Assembly (NCBI RefSeq): GCF_004208525.1
Contig: NZ_SGIT01000002.1
Coordinates: 1,550,001-1,614,000 of the forward strand
Source of the DNA: Sphingobacterium corticibacterium
GTDB lineage: Bacteria; Bacteroidota; Bacteroidia; Sphingobacteriales; Sphingobacteriaceae
DNA: 64,000 bases
Direction: 5' to 3'
In this document: one piece after another, positions 1 to 7,567 of the stretch
Position numbering within the stretch: position 1 is the first letter of the stretch
Layout: every line of letters starts with the position of its first letter
The notes under the pieces: model-generated
The model's database searches: none
What the model saw: only the letters and a program-made list of their open reading frames with translations
Told to the model about the DNA's origin: nothing
Program-made: the position numbers and the translations under genes

Positions 1-1
1 G

Positions 2-334
2 TATCCGGAAAATGATCCAATCAAAAGTGATCAAGAAAAATTTGGTTTGAAGCCGGGTGAGAACTTTAAAAATGATCTAGCTTTTCAGATAACGGCAAAT
101 TTAGATAGAAATCTGTCAAAAAACCTCAATATAAAATCGAGGTACAATCTATTTGCAGACTATAAAGAGCTGAGTGACCCGGATCACCGCTTGGATGCGA
201 CACTTACCGCTAAAGTTACCAATCTGGTAAATGTATCATTAACAGGTATTATGGTTTATAATTCAGATGAAGATGTGAAGGTGCAATATAGCCAAGCTTT
301 GGCATTAGGTTTGACTTATACATTACCGAGATAG
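2..334 (+). CDS. DUF3078-like protein, C-terminal part (5' end outside window)
   Basis: The reading frame is open from the first bases of the window to a TAG at 332-334, so this is the 3' end of a longer gene. The visible 110 residues alternate hydrophobic and polar residues as in outer-membrane beta-strands and end in a short aromatic/basic tail (YTLPR), which suits a beta-barrel terminus. The text around LKPGENFKNDLAF and the spacing of the strands resemble the C-terminus of the Bacteroidota DUF3078 family, whose function is unknown. The TTG at 47 is only an internal codon. The family assignment is from memory and moderately sure; the partial status is certain. Confidence 0.6.
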   Translation, partial: YPENDPIKSDQEKFGLKPGENFKNDLAFQITANLDRNLSKNLNIKSRYNLFADYKELSDPDHRLDATLTAKVTNLVNVSLTGIMVYNSDEDVKVQYSQALALGLTYTLPR

Positions 335-367
335 TATTTATAGTTATAAGGGTTAGTTGAGAAAGTA

Positions 368-1276
368 TTGGTGCGTTTGAGAAGTTTTTGTTATTTCATT
401 TTTGTTTTATGGTTGATGTCCTCTTGTGGCACGCCTAAGCAACGTGTATTGCAGCATACGAACACATCCGTACTGCGCGTAGATAACATTAAAATCAATA
501 CGGATTCGGTGAAACTACCAGGCACAGCAGACCTTTTAGCTGAAAAACAGGCAACGGCAATGCCGTTAATCCTCACGACTGAGGATAACATCAAAATGAT
601 GATGCGGGAGGGTATCAATAGAAATGTGGATTGGGCAGAAGCAATACATTATGATATCAGAAAGCCAAATTTTGTGATTATCCACCATACAGCACAACAT
701 AGCCTAGCGCAAACCATACGAACTTTTCAATTGGAGCATACCAAAGTCTCTGCGCATTATGTGATTGGTAAGGACGGTCGTGTCGTACAGATGTTGAATG
801 ATTATCTACGTTCCTGGCATGCGGGAAGATCAAAATGGGGAAATGTCACGGATATGAACTCGGTCTCCTTGGGCATAGAGTTGGACAATAATGGAAGAGA
901 GATTTTTCCCGAAGCGCAAATAAACGCACTTCTTATATTGTTGGATACGCTAAAGACCAAATACCAGATACCATTCACCAATTTTCTAGGGCATGCGGAT
1001 GTCGCACCAGCACGTAAGAACGACCCAAGTGTATTTTTCCCTTGGAAACGATTGGCAGACCGAGGCTTTGGTGTGTGGTATGACGAAAGTAACCTCGTTT
1101 CTCCTCCGGACAACTTCAGTTTTGTTGACGCCCTCCGTATCATGGGCTATGACGTTAGCAATCTGAACAAAACAATCGTCGCTTTTAAACGGAAATTTAT
1201 TGTTACGGATGTTGAGGAGACACTGACAGATTATGATAAGCGGGTTTTGTATAATCTATACCGACGGTATTTTTGA
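368..1276 (+). CDS. N-acetylmuramoyl-L-alanine amidase (Amidase_2) lipoprotein
   Basis: A predicted peptidoglycan amidase that cleaves the bond between MurNAc and L-Ala. The N-terminus is a lipoprotein signal ending in LMSSC (Cys about residue 20), so the enzyme is probably membrane-anchored in the envelope. The amidase domain spans roughly residues 98-245. It shows the IIHHTA motif (His106/His107), a WHAG motif, SLGIELDNNG, and GHADVAPARKNDP (His209 and a following Asp), which supply the expected zinc ligands. The start is TTG at 368 or GTG at 371; no ATG is available nearby. It follows the DUF3078-like gene by 33 bp and overlaps the symporter gene on the other strand tail to tail by 21 bp. 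An AmpD-like recycling role is less likely because of the lipoprotein signal. Confidence 0.85.
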   Translation: MVRLRSFCYFIFVLWLMSSCGTPKQRVLQHTNTSVLRVDNIKINTDSVKLPGTADLLAEKQATAMPLILTTEDNIKMMMREGINRNVDWAEAIHYDIRKPNFVIIHHTAQHSLAQTIRTFQLEHTKVSAHYVIGKDGRVVQMLNDYLRSWHAGRSKWGNVTDMNSVSLGIELDNNGREIFPEAQINALLILLDTLKTKYQIPFTNFLGHADVAPARKNDPSVFFPWKRLADRGFGVWYDESNLVSPPDNFSFVDALRIMGYDVSNLNKTIVAFKRKFIVTDVEETLTDYDKRVLYNLYRRYF

Positions 1277-2953
1277 TTTGAACATCGTTTGTAAAATCAG
1301 CCCAAACACAATTACACAGACACAACCCACCAAGTTGAGCCAAAGGTAAGCCATGATATCTGCTTTCCATATACCAAAAACAACTATTTCTGAAAATACT
1401 GCGGCCCAAAACACCGCTTTCCCGCCGATACGTTTCACATAAAAAGCGACAAGGAAAATACCCAGAATGGTACCGTAGAAGAGGGAACCTAAAATATTGA
1501 CGGCTTCTAAGAGATTTCCGAGCTGACTGGCGTATAGTGCTACGGCAAGCGTGATAATGCCCCACACCATCGTAAATAATCTTGATGCATTAAGGTAGCC
1601 TCTATCGGATCCCTTTTTGTTAATAAAGCGTTTGTAGATATCCACTACAGTGGTTGATGACAGTGAGTTTATCGCACTGGCTGTTGCCCCCATGGAGGCT
1701 AGGAAAATAATCGCAATCAATAATCCGATTAGCCCCTTTGGAAAGGTGCTTGTTACGAACGACAGGAAAATATAATTGTTATCATTGAGCTCGGCACCGG
1801 GGTTATTTTTTTGCAATAGGGTTTCTACTTCTTTTCGTAGCACCTGATCTTGTTGGTTCTTCTCCTGAAGGGCGTGGCGGGAAGCGTCAATTGCTTCGGA
1901 ATCATCGGCCTTAATCGCCAAGACCAATTTTTCTACCCATTCTTTTTTTTCTGCACCAATGGCTTCGTGACGTTGTATTATAGCGGTATATTCATCGCTG
2001 TATTGGCTGTTTTCGATTTTTGCCACCTCTACATTATTGAAAAATAATGGAGGTGTATGGAACTGATAGTAAGCAAAAACTAAGATACCAATCAATAAAA
2101 TACAAAATTGCATGGGTACCTTTAGCAAACCATTAAGGAGAAGCCCTAATCTGGAGTCACGAATAGACGATCCTGTTAGGTATCGACCTACCTGGCTTTG
2201 GTCGGTGCCGAAATATGAAAGCTGCAGGAAAAATCCACCGATGAGGCCTGTCCACACGGTGTATTGATTGCTAAGATCGAAACTCCAGTCTATGGCATTG
2301 GTCTTGCCAGATTTTCCGGCAATATGTAGTGCTTCTGTGAAACCAATATCGGCGGGTAAAAAGCGGACAACCATAACCCCCGCAGCCAATAGCGCCGTAA
2401 AAATAATACCCATCTGCAGTAATTGCGAATAGGAGACCGCTTTTGTTCCACCCCAAACGGTATAGAAGATAACCATTGTTCCGATAATAAGTGTAGTATA
2501 CGTCACATCAAGATGTAGGATACTCGAAAGAATGATAGATGGCGCAAAGATGGTGATGCCAGTTGAGACCCCTCGTTGGATCAAAAAAAGTAATGCTGTG
2601 AGTACACGAGTATTCACATCAAATCGCTTTTCGAGAAATTCATAAGCCGTATAGACCCTTAACCGATGGAAGATGGGCACAAAGGTGATACATAGGACAA
2701 TCATCGACAGTGGTAGTCCAAAATAGAATTGGGCAAAACTCATTCCGGAGGAGTAGGCAAGTCCTGGAGCCGATAAGAATGTGATGGCACTAGCCTGTGT
2801 CGCCATCACAGAGAGTCCTACATTATACCAGGGCAGTTCGCGATCACCAACGATATACCCATCGATATTTTTGATACCTCTGCTTTTGTAGATGCCATAG
2901 ACGACAATGAGCAGCAGCGTAAAAAAGAGTACTATCCAATCAATAGTACTCAT
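1256..2953 (-). CDS. Sodium:solute symporter (SSS/SLC5 family)
   Basis: A 565-residue polytopic inner-membrane protein with about 13 hydrophobic segments, a normal size for the SSS family, which couples solute uptake to Na+. The family signature near residues 415-440 (MGATASAINSLSST followed by VVDIYKRF) is clear, and the N-terminal DGYIVGDRELPWYNVGLSVMA stretch is typical of the first helices. A charged soluble insert rich in Glu/Lys at about residues 310-390 lies between membrane segments. The substrate cannot be read from sequence; the linkage to a large PIG-L deacetylase suggests a sugar, amino sugar or related compound (inference). Its ATG overlaps the stop codon of the 39-residue gene upstream (ATGA overlap), implying translational coupling. 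Confidence 0.88.
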   Translation of the reverse strand: MSTIDWIVLFFTLLLIVVYGIYKSRGIKNIDGYIVGDRELPWYNVGLSVMATQASAITFLSAPGLAYSSGMSFAQFYFGLPLSMIVLCITFVPIFHRLRVYTAYEFLEKRFDVNTRVLTALLFLIQRGVSTGITIFAPSIILSSILHLDVTYTTLIIGTMVIFYTVWGGTKAVSYSQLLQMGIIFTALLAAGVMVVRFLPADIGFTEALHIAGKSGKTNAIDWSFDLSNQYTVWTGLIGGFFLQLSYFGTDQSQVGRYLTGSSIRDSRLGLLLNGLLKVPMQFCILLIGILVFAYYQFHTPPLFFNNVEVAKIENSQYSDEYTAIIQRHEAIGAEKKEWVEKLVLAIKADDSEAIDASRHALQEKNQQDQVLRKEVETLLQKNNPGAELNDNNYIFLSFVTSTFPKGLIGLLIAIIFLASMGATASAINSLSSTTVVDIYKRFINKKGSDRGYLNASRLFTMVWGIITLAVALYASQLGNLLEAVNILGSLFYGTILGIFLVAFYVKRIGGKAVFWAAVFSEIVVFGIWKADIMAYLWLNLVGCVCVIVFGLILQTMFKSKIPSV

Positions 2954-3069
2954 GAATAATATTTAGTGAACCAATACATGAGTAAAATGCACGCGGCTAG
3001 CCATATACAAACAAGTATATAGAACTGTCGCCAGCTTTTTACAAACGGAGGAAGGCCCTTATCTGTCAC
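2950..3069 (-). CDS. 39-residue single-helix membrane microprotein
   Basis: A small open frame from GTG (3069) to TGA (2950). It begins MTDKGLPPFVKSW, followed by one hydrophobic helix (about residues 16-33, FYILVCIWLAACILLMYW) and a short basic/aromatic tail. Its start overlaps the end of the 65-residue gene upstream by 11 bp and its stop overlaps the ATG of the symporter by 4 bp. This close packing, in register with the operon, is the main evidence that it is translated. A polar N-terminus, one helix and position directly before an SSS transporter recall small accessory subunits of such carriers (inference). No family is recognised. Confidence 0.6.
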   Translation of the reverse strand: MTDKGLPPFVKSWRQFYILVCIWLAACILLMYWFTKYYS

Positions 3070-3256
3070 TTGGTTTATGGGGAAGGATTACGCTGATGAA
3101 GAAGACCGCCAATGCGAATCCTATCACTAAACCGCCGATAAAACCTAAAAAAGTACCCTTAACGATGATCGAAATCAAAGCACCGAATATGGTGCCGAGT
3201 ACTAGGATAATACCTTTTACATTTAGGTTTTCGTTGCTTTCTACTTGATTTTCCAT
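3059..3256 (-). CDS. Small two-helix membrane protein, function unknown
   Basis: A 65-residue protein with a polar N-terminus (MENQVESNENLNVKG) and two hydrophobic segments at about residues 15-33 and 36-57, rich in Gly, Ile and Phe, ending in a basic tail (PHKPSDR). It starts 15 bp after the PIG-L deacetylase stop and overlaps the microprotein gene by 11 bp, so it is part of the PIG-L to symporter operon. I do not recognise a named family. A helper or anchoring role for the symporter is possible but unsupported beyond position. Confidence 0.7.
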   Translation of the reverse strand: MENQVESNENLNVKGIILVLGTIFGALISIIVKGTFLGFIGGLVIGFALAVFFISVILPHKPSDR

Positions 3257-3271
3257 TATACTATATAGTTT

Positions 3272-5722
3272 CTATTTTTCTTTTGCTAACAAATTTACAA
3301 ATAATCTATTAGCTCCGGGAACTCCGGCAGGTAATTGTCTGAAAAAAGATAAAGACGTATAAATAAATTTACCTTTCCCCATTCGATGTATGAGTAAAGC
3401 GCCGTTGTGTTGCGGTTCATTTTGGTCGCTCATGGCAAGAGGTGTGCGATAACTAGGATCGATGTTTTCTGCAAAGTAAAGCCCTCGTTCCTGTACCCAA
3501 CCATTAAAGTCTTCGGGTGTAATCTTGTTCGGATAATTTAATATGGGGTCCTTAGGATCGGTAAAGGTGACTTTTGCGTCTTCCTCTGTTACTCTAGTAC
3601 GGGTAATGGTGAACGGTGCTGGTTTAGGTGAAAAATGTTCCTCCTGTAATCTAGAGTTAACATTGTATTGCATTAAAACGACACCGCCGTCCTGTATATA
3701 GTTATAAATTAACGGTAGTTTTTGTGTAATATGGGTATGGATATTTAATGCTCGTACGCCAAATACAATGGCATCGTACTGCTGCAGCACGTCTGATCGG
3801 AGTTTGGCTATATCCAGTATGTCGACTGTGGTACCGATGTTTCGTAATGCTACCGGAACGAGATCGCCTGCTCCCATAATGTAACCGACCCTTTTTACGG
3901 GATTGATTAATGTAATGGGGTTTAGTTTCACTTCCGCATCGGGAAACCATGTCTGCCGGGGGATGTGGTCGTATGTAATCTCCCGGATATCTTTCAACTT
4001 TTTTCCACTGGCCGAGAAGCTTAATGTTGTTTCGTTATGGGTCGTTTGGAGATTGCTTATCGCAATGGTCTTGGAAAGGATGTCTTGTCCTTCAGGGAAA
4101 GATAAAATCAATTTTTCGGGATATATTTTCCATCCTGAAGATGAAAGGTTTATATCGATAGGTATGTCTTTGTTTATTTCACCGTGCCTTTGAAATGTAA
4201 CCGTTAAGGTTTTCTGTTCACCTTTTTGAATAAGCAGGTTATTGACTTCTATGGAGGCCGTAACGACCGGTGCAACTTCCACATATTCGTGTACCTCTCC
4301 CCTTACGGGATCAACATAGCGATATTGTAACGGTGTTTGTATATGAATAGGAACTCCCGCTACGTTGAAATAAATATGAGCGGCAGGTAAATCGGGGCTC
4401 ATAGGATAACCAAAATGCTTTGGATCAACATCAAATTTACCTTGTGTATGCGATTTGCGCAACCAATACGGTTGAGTGATGTTTGTTGGTGGAAGAATTT
4501 GCTCGAAGGTTATTACTTCGTTTGAAGGGAGCGTTTGTCCAATTTTATTTTCGTTTATATGTAAAAGTTCCACGTGGACATCGGGATTGCGGACGACGAT
4601 TTCTGTTTGAAAAGCTATCGGCTGCCCCTCTACTAAACGTAATCTAGGTGTAAGGCTTTCGACTTTTATCCCTGCACAAGCAAGGATGATATTTTCTACT
4701 TCTTTGCTCTTTCTTTCCTTCCAGTAACTATTTTCCAATTTTTGGATTTCATGCCATATGGTGGCGAGTTGAGGAATAGAGAGTTGCGGCCTATTGGCGT
4801 TAAAAGATGATAGGAGTTTTTGGATGGCCAATTGAATAGATTCGCTGTGAGGGATGCGGTTCCAAGATAGATCAATTTCATCGAACAGATCTTCCGTTGC
4901 CTTCGTGCCCGCTACATTTTCAAATGTTTCGAGTGATACACCATTGGTACTTGCCGACCCAAAGCCTTGGCTTTTGTGTTGTGAACGGCTGATGGCGGAC
5001 AATTCACCATAGGACTTGCCTAATAAAGGGTTGTATTGACCGATATCAATGCGGAGTCGATTAGAATCGTCTCCTTGAAGGCGCATAAAGTTGGCGGTAT
5101 TCCAGAGCAAGCGTTTAGCCTGCCAAGGTTGTAATTCGTTTAGCTGTTCGGGAAACATTTTAGGATCGCCGGCAGCTACAAAGGCCTCGTGTGCAAGTAT
5201 GGCAGAAGCTTGGTGGTGGCCATGCCCGCCACGCTCATCAGGAGGAAATCGCGTAATAATCACATCCGGTTGTAACTTTCGGATAAGCCATACAGCTTCT
5301 CGTAATACTTCTTGTTTTTGCCAAAATTTAAAGGTTTCGTCGTAAGTTTTAGAAAAACCGAAATCGAATGCGGAAGAAAAATATTGCTCTCCCCCATCCA
5401 CCTTACGCGCCTGAAGGAGTTCCTGAGTCCGTATTAGCCCTAGTTCAATTCCTTGTTCGGTTCCTATTAAGTTTTGTCCGCCATCACCGCGCGTCAACGA
5501 GAGATAAGTGGTTCGCACGTTGCGTTCAGAAGCGAGGTAGGATATTAATTTCGTATTCTCATCGTCCGGGTGCGCAGCAAAATAGAGTACAGAACCTAAG
5601 ACATTTAGTCGTTCCATTTGCAACTGTATATCTGCAGAACTACTGGAATAGGTAGATTGTGCAAAAGAAAAGTGAGCCGTGAAAAGATGTGCCAGAAAAA
5701 TGCAGATAATATGTCGTCTCAT
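3272..5722 (-). CDS. Large secreted PIG-L/LmbE family deacetylase
   Basis: An 816-residue protein from the ATG at 5722. This start gives a clean signal peptide (MRRHIICIFLAHLF...FAQ), whereas the 33 codons upstream, back to 5821, look like leader sequence. The N-terminal third is a PIG-L domain with the zinc motif AHPDDE (residues 50-55) and a later GGHGHHQAS motif that provides the third His. The remainder is a long beta-rich region followed by an alpha/beta glutamine-amidotransferase-like domain. PIG-L enzymes remove N-acetyl groups from N-acetylglucosamine-type substrates; this long exported version probably acts in the periplasm or outside the cell. It heads an operon with two small membrane proteins and an SSS symporter, suggesting deacetylation then uptake. 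The precise substrate is unknown. Confidence 0.82.
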   Translation of the reverse strand: MRRHIICIFLAHLFTAHFSFAQSTYSSSSADIQLQMERLNVLGSVLYFAAHPDDENTKLISYLASERNVRTTYLSLTRGDGGQNLIGTEQGIELGLIRTQELLQARKVDGGEQYFSSAFDFGFSKTYDETFKFWQKQEVLREAVWLIRKLQPDVIITRFPPDERGGHGHHQASAILAHEAFVAAGDPKMFPEQLNELQPWQAKRLLWNTANFMRLQGDDSNRLRIDIGQYNPLLGKSYGELSAISRSQHKSQGFGSASTNGVSLETFENVAGTKATEDLFDEIDLSWNRIPHSESIQLAIQKLLSSFNANRPQLSIPQLATIWHEIQKLENSYWKERKSKEVENIILACAGIKVESLTPRLRLVEGQPIAFQTEIVVRNPDVHVELLHINENKIGQTLPSNEVITFEQILPPTNITQPYWLRKSHTQGKFDVDPKHFGYPMSPDLPAAHIYFNVAGVPIHIQTPLQYRYVDPVRGEVHEYVEVAPVVTASIEVNNLLIQKGEQKTLTVTFQRHGEINKDIPIDINLSSSGWKIYPEKLILSFPEGQDILSKTIAISNLQTTHNETTLSFSASGKKLKDIREITYDHIPRQTWFPDAEVKLNPITLINPVKRVGYIMGAGDLVPVALRNIGTTVDILDIAKLRSDVLQQYDAIVFGVRALNIHTHITQKLPLIYNYIQDGGVVLMQYNVNSRLQEEHFSPKPAPFTITRTRVTEEDAKVTFTDPKDPILNYPNKITPEDFNGWVQERGLYFAENIDPSYRTPLAMSDQNEPQHNGALLIHRMGKGKFIYTSLSFFRQLPAGVPGANRLFVNLLAKEK

Positions 5723-5900
5723 AATGCCTAAAAATAGGAAAAAATAAAAGGAACCAGATACTTTCTGATTCCTTTTACCAACAATTAAAAATCTTTTGTC
5801 TAAAACTTCCAATTCGTCCAACGGATTTTAAAAAACAAACGGAACAGTCGATAGTTTTAAAATAGTAACCTTATATGGTACAAGTAAAAATAGGATTAAT

Positions 5901-5926
5901 AAATAAAAATAGCGCCCTTAATGGCG
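5901..5926 (-). terminator. Weak hairpin with T-rich tail after the antioxidant operon
   Basis: On the minus strand a short GC stem (CGCC/GGCG, 6-nt loop) lies about 48 bp past the DUF6952 stop and is followed by a T-rich run (TATTTTTATTT). The stem is only 4 bp, so the terminator call is tentative. Confidence 0.35.
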
Positions 5927-5973
5927 AAAAACTTTTCCACATAAGCAAAGTTATAAACAGCTATGTGTTTTGT

Positions 5974-6231
5974 TTATTTGTCGATAGATCCAAGCACTCT
6001 TTGCATAAAGCCGTTTAATGCTTCTTTTTTAGGGGTTCCTTCTTTTATTAGCTTGTCGACTTCTACCGCTCCATACATATTGGAAATCAATTCACCGATT
6101 ACATCAAGTTCCTCATCTTTGAGAGAGGAAACCTCCGTTAACGCCTCTAGTGTTTCGATAGTTTCCAACACGAAATCTGCGTCGTTCTGTTCTATAAACT
6201 CGATAAGATGCTTAATTACTGGTAATTTCAT
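5974..6231 (-). CDS. DUF6952-type small conserved protein
   Basis: An 85-residue acidic, all-helical soluble protein (MKLPVIKHLIEFIEQND...). It contains the run SLKDEELDVIGELISNMYGA and ends FMQRVLGSIDK. This pattern matches my recollection of the DUF6952 family, found in Bacteroidota directly after a thioredoxin-like gene; its function is not known. It overlaps the thioredoxin gene by 20 bp, so the two are almost certainly co-translated and may work together. No cysteine is present, so it is not itself a thiol redox protein. Confidence 0.75.
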   Translation of the reverse strand: MKLPVIKHLIEFIEQNDADFVLETIETLEALTEVSSLKDEELDVIGELISNMYGAVEVDKLIKEGTPKKEALNGFMQRVLGSIDK

Positions 6232-6526
6232 TTAATAAATCTATTAAACCGTCAATTTTATTTGTTTGTACTTGATTTACCAGTTTTCCGTTTTTGTAGG
6301 ATGCAAAAGTTGGTAAATTATTTACATTGGCAAGTTTTCTGGACTCTGGAAACTTCTCCGCATCAACAATTACGAAGGAAACATTATCGTTTTCCGACGC
6401 TAGTTTTTTGAACTTAGGTTTCATGATGCGGCAGTTTCCACACCAAGATGCCGAAAATTGTACCAATACGGTATCGTTGTTGTCTACAATTTCTTGTAGA
6501 GCGTCTTTTTCTAATTCCTGTAACAT
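6212..6526 (-). CDS. Thioredoxin family protein with CGNC active site
   Basis: A 104-residue single-domain thioredoxin without signal peptide, hence cytoplasmic. The active site is ASWCGNCRIMKP (Cys29, Cys32); the usual CGPC is replaced by CGNC, which in related proteins shifts redox potential. The cis-Pro motif is NLPTFASYKNGK (NNLPTF). It lies 66 bp downstream of a 2-Cys peroxiredoxin, separated by a strong hairpin, and overlaps DUF6952. The obvious role is to reduce the peroxiredoxin or a related disulfide (inference from context). Confidence 0.87.
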   Translation of the reverse strand: MLQELEKDALQEIVDNNDTVLVQFSASWCGNCRIMKPKFKKLASENDNVSFVIVDAEKFPESRKLANVNNLPTFASYKNGKLVNQVQTNKIDGLIDLLNEITSN

Positions 6527-6540
6527 AAAATTTGATTTTA

Positions 6541-6567
6541 TGAAAGGAGAGAGAACCTCTCCTTTCA
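6541..6567 (-). promoter_or_regulatory. Intercistronic hairpin between peroxiredoxin and thioredoxin
   Basis: A perfect 11-bp stem (TGAAAGGAGAG / CTCTCCTTTCA) with a 5-nt loop lies 24 bp after the peroxiredoxin stop and 14 bp before the thioredoxin ATG. On the minus strand no proper T-run follows, so it is more likely a partial terminator, processing site or 3' stabiliser that leaves peroxiredoxin mRNA more abundant than thioredoxin mRNA. The plus strand does have a T-run after it, but no plus-strand gene ends here. Confidence 0.6.
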
Positions 6568-6591
6568 GTCTTTTTTCGAATACTGTTATAA

Positions 6592-7224
6592 CTAGTTTGC
6601 AGATAGGTAAGTCGCAACGCCTTCACGTGTAGCGTTCATAGCATCTTTACCCTCTTCCCAGTTGGCAGGACAAACTTCTCCGTGTTTCTGAACATGTGTA
6701 TATGCGTCGATCAAACGGATGTATTCTTTCACGTTACGGCCTAATGGCATATCGTTTACAGATTCATGGAATACTTTACCGGTCTCGTCGATAAGATAAG
6801 TCGCACGGTATGAAACAGCAGAACCTTCTACCAGCGTCCCGTATTCAGGGTGTTCTACTTCTTTCATCTCTAAAATACCCAATACACTTGATAAGTTGCG
6901 ATTAGTGTCCGCAATAAGTGGATATTCCACACCTTCGATACCGCCGTTGTCTTTTGCTGTATTTAACCAAGCAAAATGAACCTCTGCAGAATCGCAAGAA
7001 GCACCGATTAAGATGGTATTTCTCTTTGCAAACTCTTCAGCAGCTTCTTGGAAAGCGTGTAGTTCTGTAGGACAGACAAAAGTGAAATCTTTTGGATACC
7101 AGAACAACAATACTTTTTTGTTTTCTGCCTTTGCTTTTTCAAATACGTTGATAGTAAAGTTGTCACCTAAATAATCAATTGCGTCAACTGAAATGTTTGG
7201 AAAATTTTTACCTGTAAAACTCAT
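6592..7224 (-). CDS. 2-Cys peroxiredoxin (AhpC/Prx1 type)
   Basis: A 210-residue cytoplasmic peroxidase that reduces hydroperoxides using thiols. The peroxidatic Cys51 lies in DFTFVCPTE and the resolving Cys185 in GEVCPANW, the arrangement of typical 2-Cys enzymes. The length and the C-terminal tail (EGVATYLSAN) fit the AhpC/Prx1 class. The gene is first in a unit with the CGNC thioredoxin and DUF6952, with a strong hairpin just after its stop. Upstream lies an AT-rich promoter region; I cannot identify an OxyR or PerR site with confidence. Confidence 0.93.
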   Translation of the reverse strand: MSFTGKNFPNISVDAIDYLGDNFTINVFEKAKAENKKVLLFWYPKDFTFVCPTELHAFQEAAEEFAKRNTILIGASCDSAEVHFAWLNTAKDNGGIEGVEYPLIADTNRNLSSVLGILEMKEVEHPEYGTLVEGSAVSYRATYLIDETGKVFHESVNDMPLGRNVKEYIRLIDAYTHVQKHGEVCPANWEEGKDAMNATREGVATYLSAN

Positions 7225-7404
7225 AATAATTATATTTATTTTGTTCTTTCTTTTTGCAGTACAAAAGTAGGAGTTTTTATTGTCAATAAAACATCAAAAA
7301 TCTTTATATGATATCGTCAAAATCTATAAAGAATATATCGTTTATATAACTAATGGTTATGGTTTAAGTTGGAAAAAAAAGTTATTTTTGTATCCATTAG
7401 TATT

Positions 7405-7476
7405 GGCCCCGTAGTTCAACGGATAGAATAGATGTTTCCTAAACATTTGATAGCAGTTCGATTCTGCTCGGGGCTA
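7405..7476 (+). tRNA. tRNA-Arg (anticodon CCU)
   Basis: A full cloverleaf can be folded. The acceptor stem pairs GGCCCCG with CGGGGCT (first pair G-U), the D arm contains GTTCAACGGAT, the anticodon arm is GATGT-TTCCTAA-ACATT with anticodon CCT, and the T arm is AGCAG-TTCGATT-CTGCT. The discriminator base is A and CCA is not encoded. It lies alone between the divergently read peroxiredoxin and the first sulfatase gene of locus A. Confidence 0.93.
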
Positions 7477-7487
7477 CTAAAGATGGG

Positions 7488-7526
7488 AAAATAGGCACTA
7501 AACTAAAAAATTTAATGCCTATTTTT
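7488..7526 (+). terminator. Intrinsic terminator after tRNA-Arg
   Basis: Inverted repeat AAAATAGGCA / TGCCTATTTT separated by an 18-nt AT-rich loop, ending in a run of five T on the plus strand, 11 bp after the tRNA. The flanking A-run also allows it to work for minus-strand transcripts leaving the sulfatase gene at 7568. Confidence 0.7.
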
Positions 7527-7567
7527 ATATGTTGTGGGCGGCGTAAAATAAAGGATATATTAGATTA

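Noticed and set aside
5723..5821. Upstream extension of the PIG-L gene to the ATG at 5821
   Set aside because: The added 33 residues precede an intact signal peptide, which would then be internal; the ATG at 5722 is preferred.
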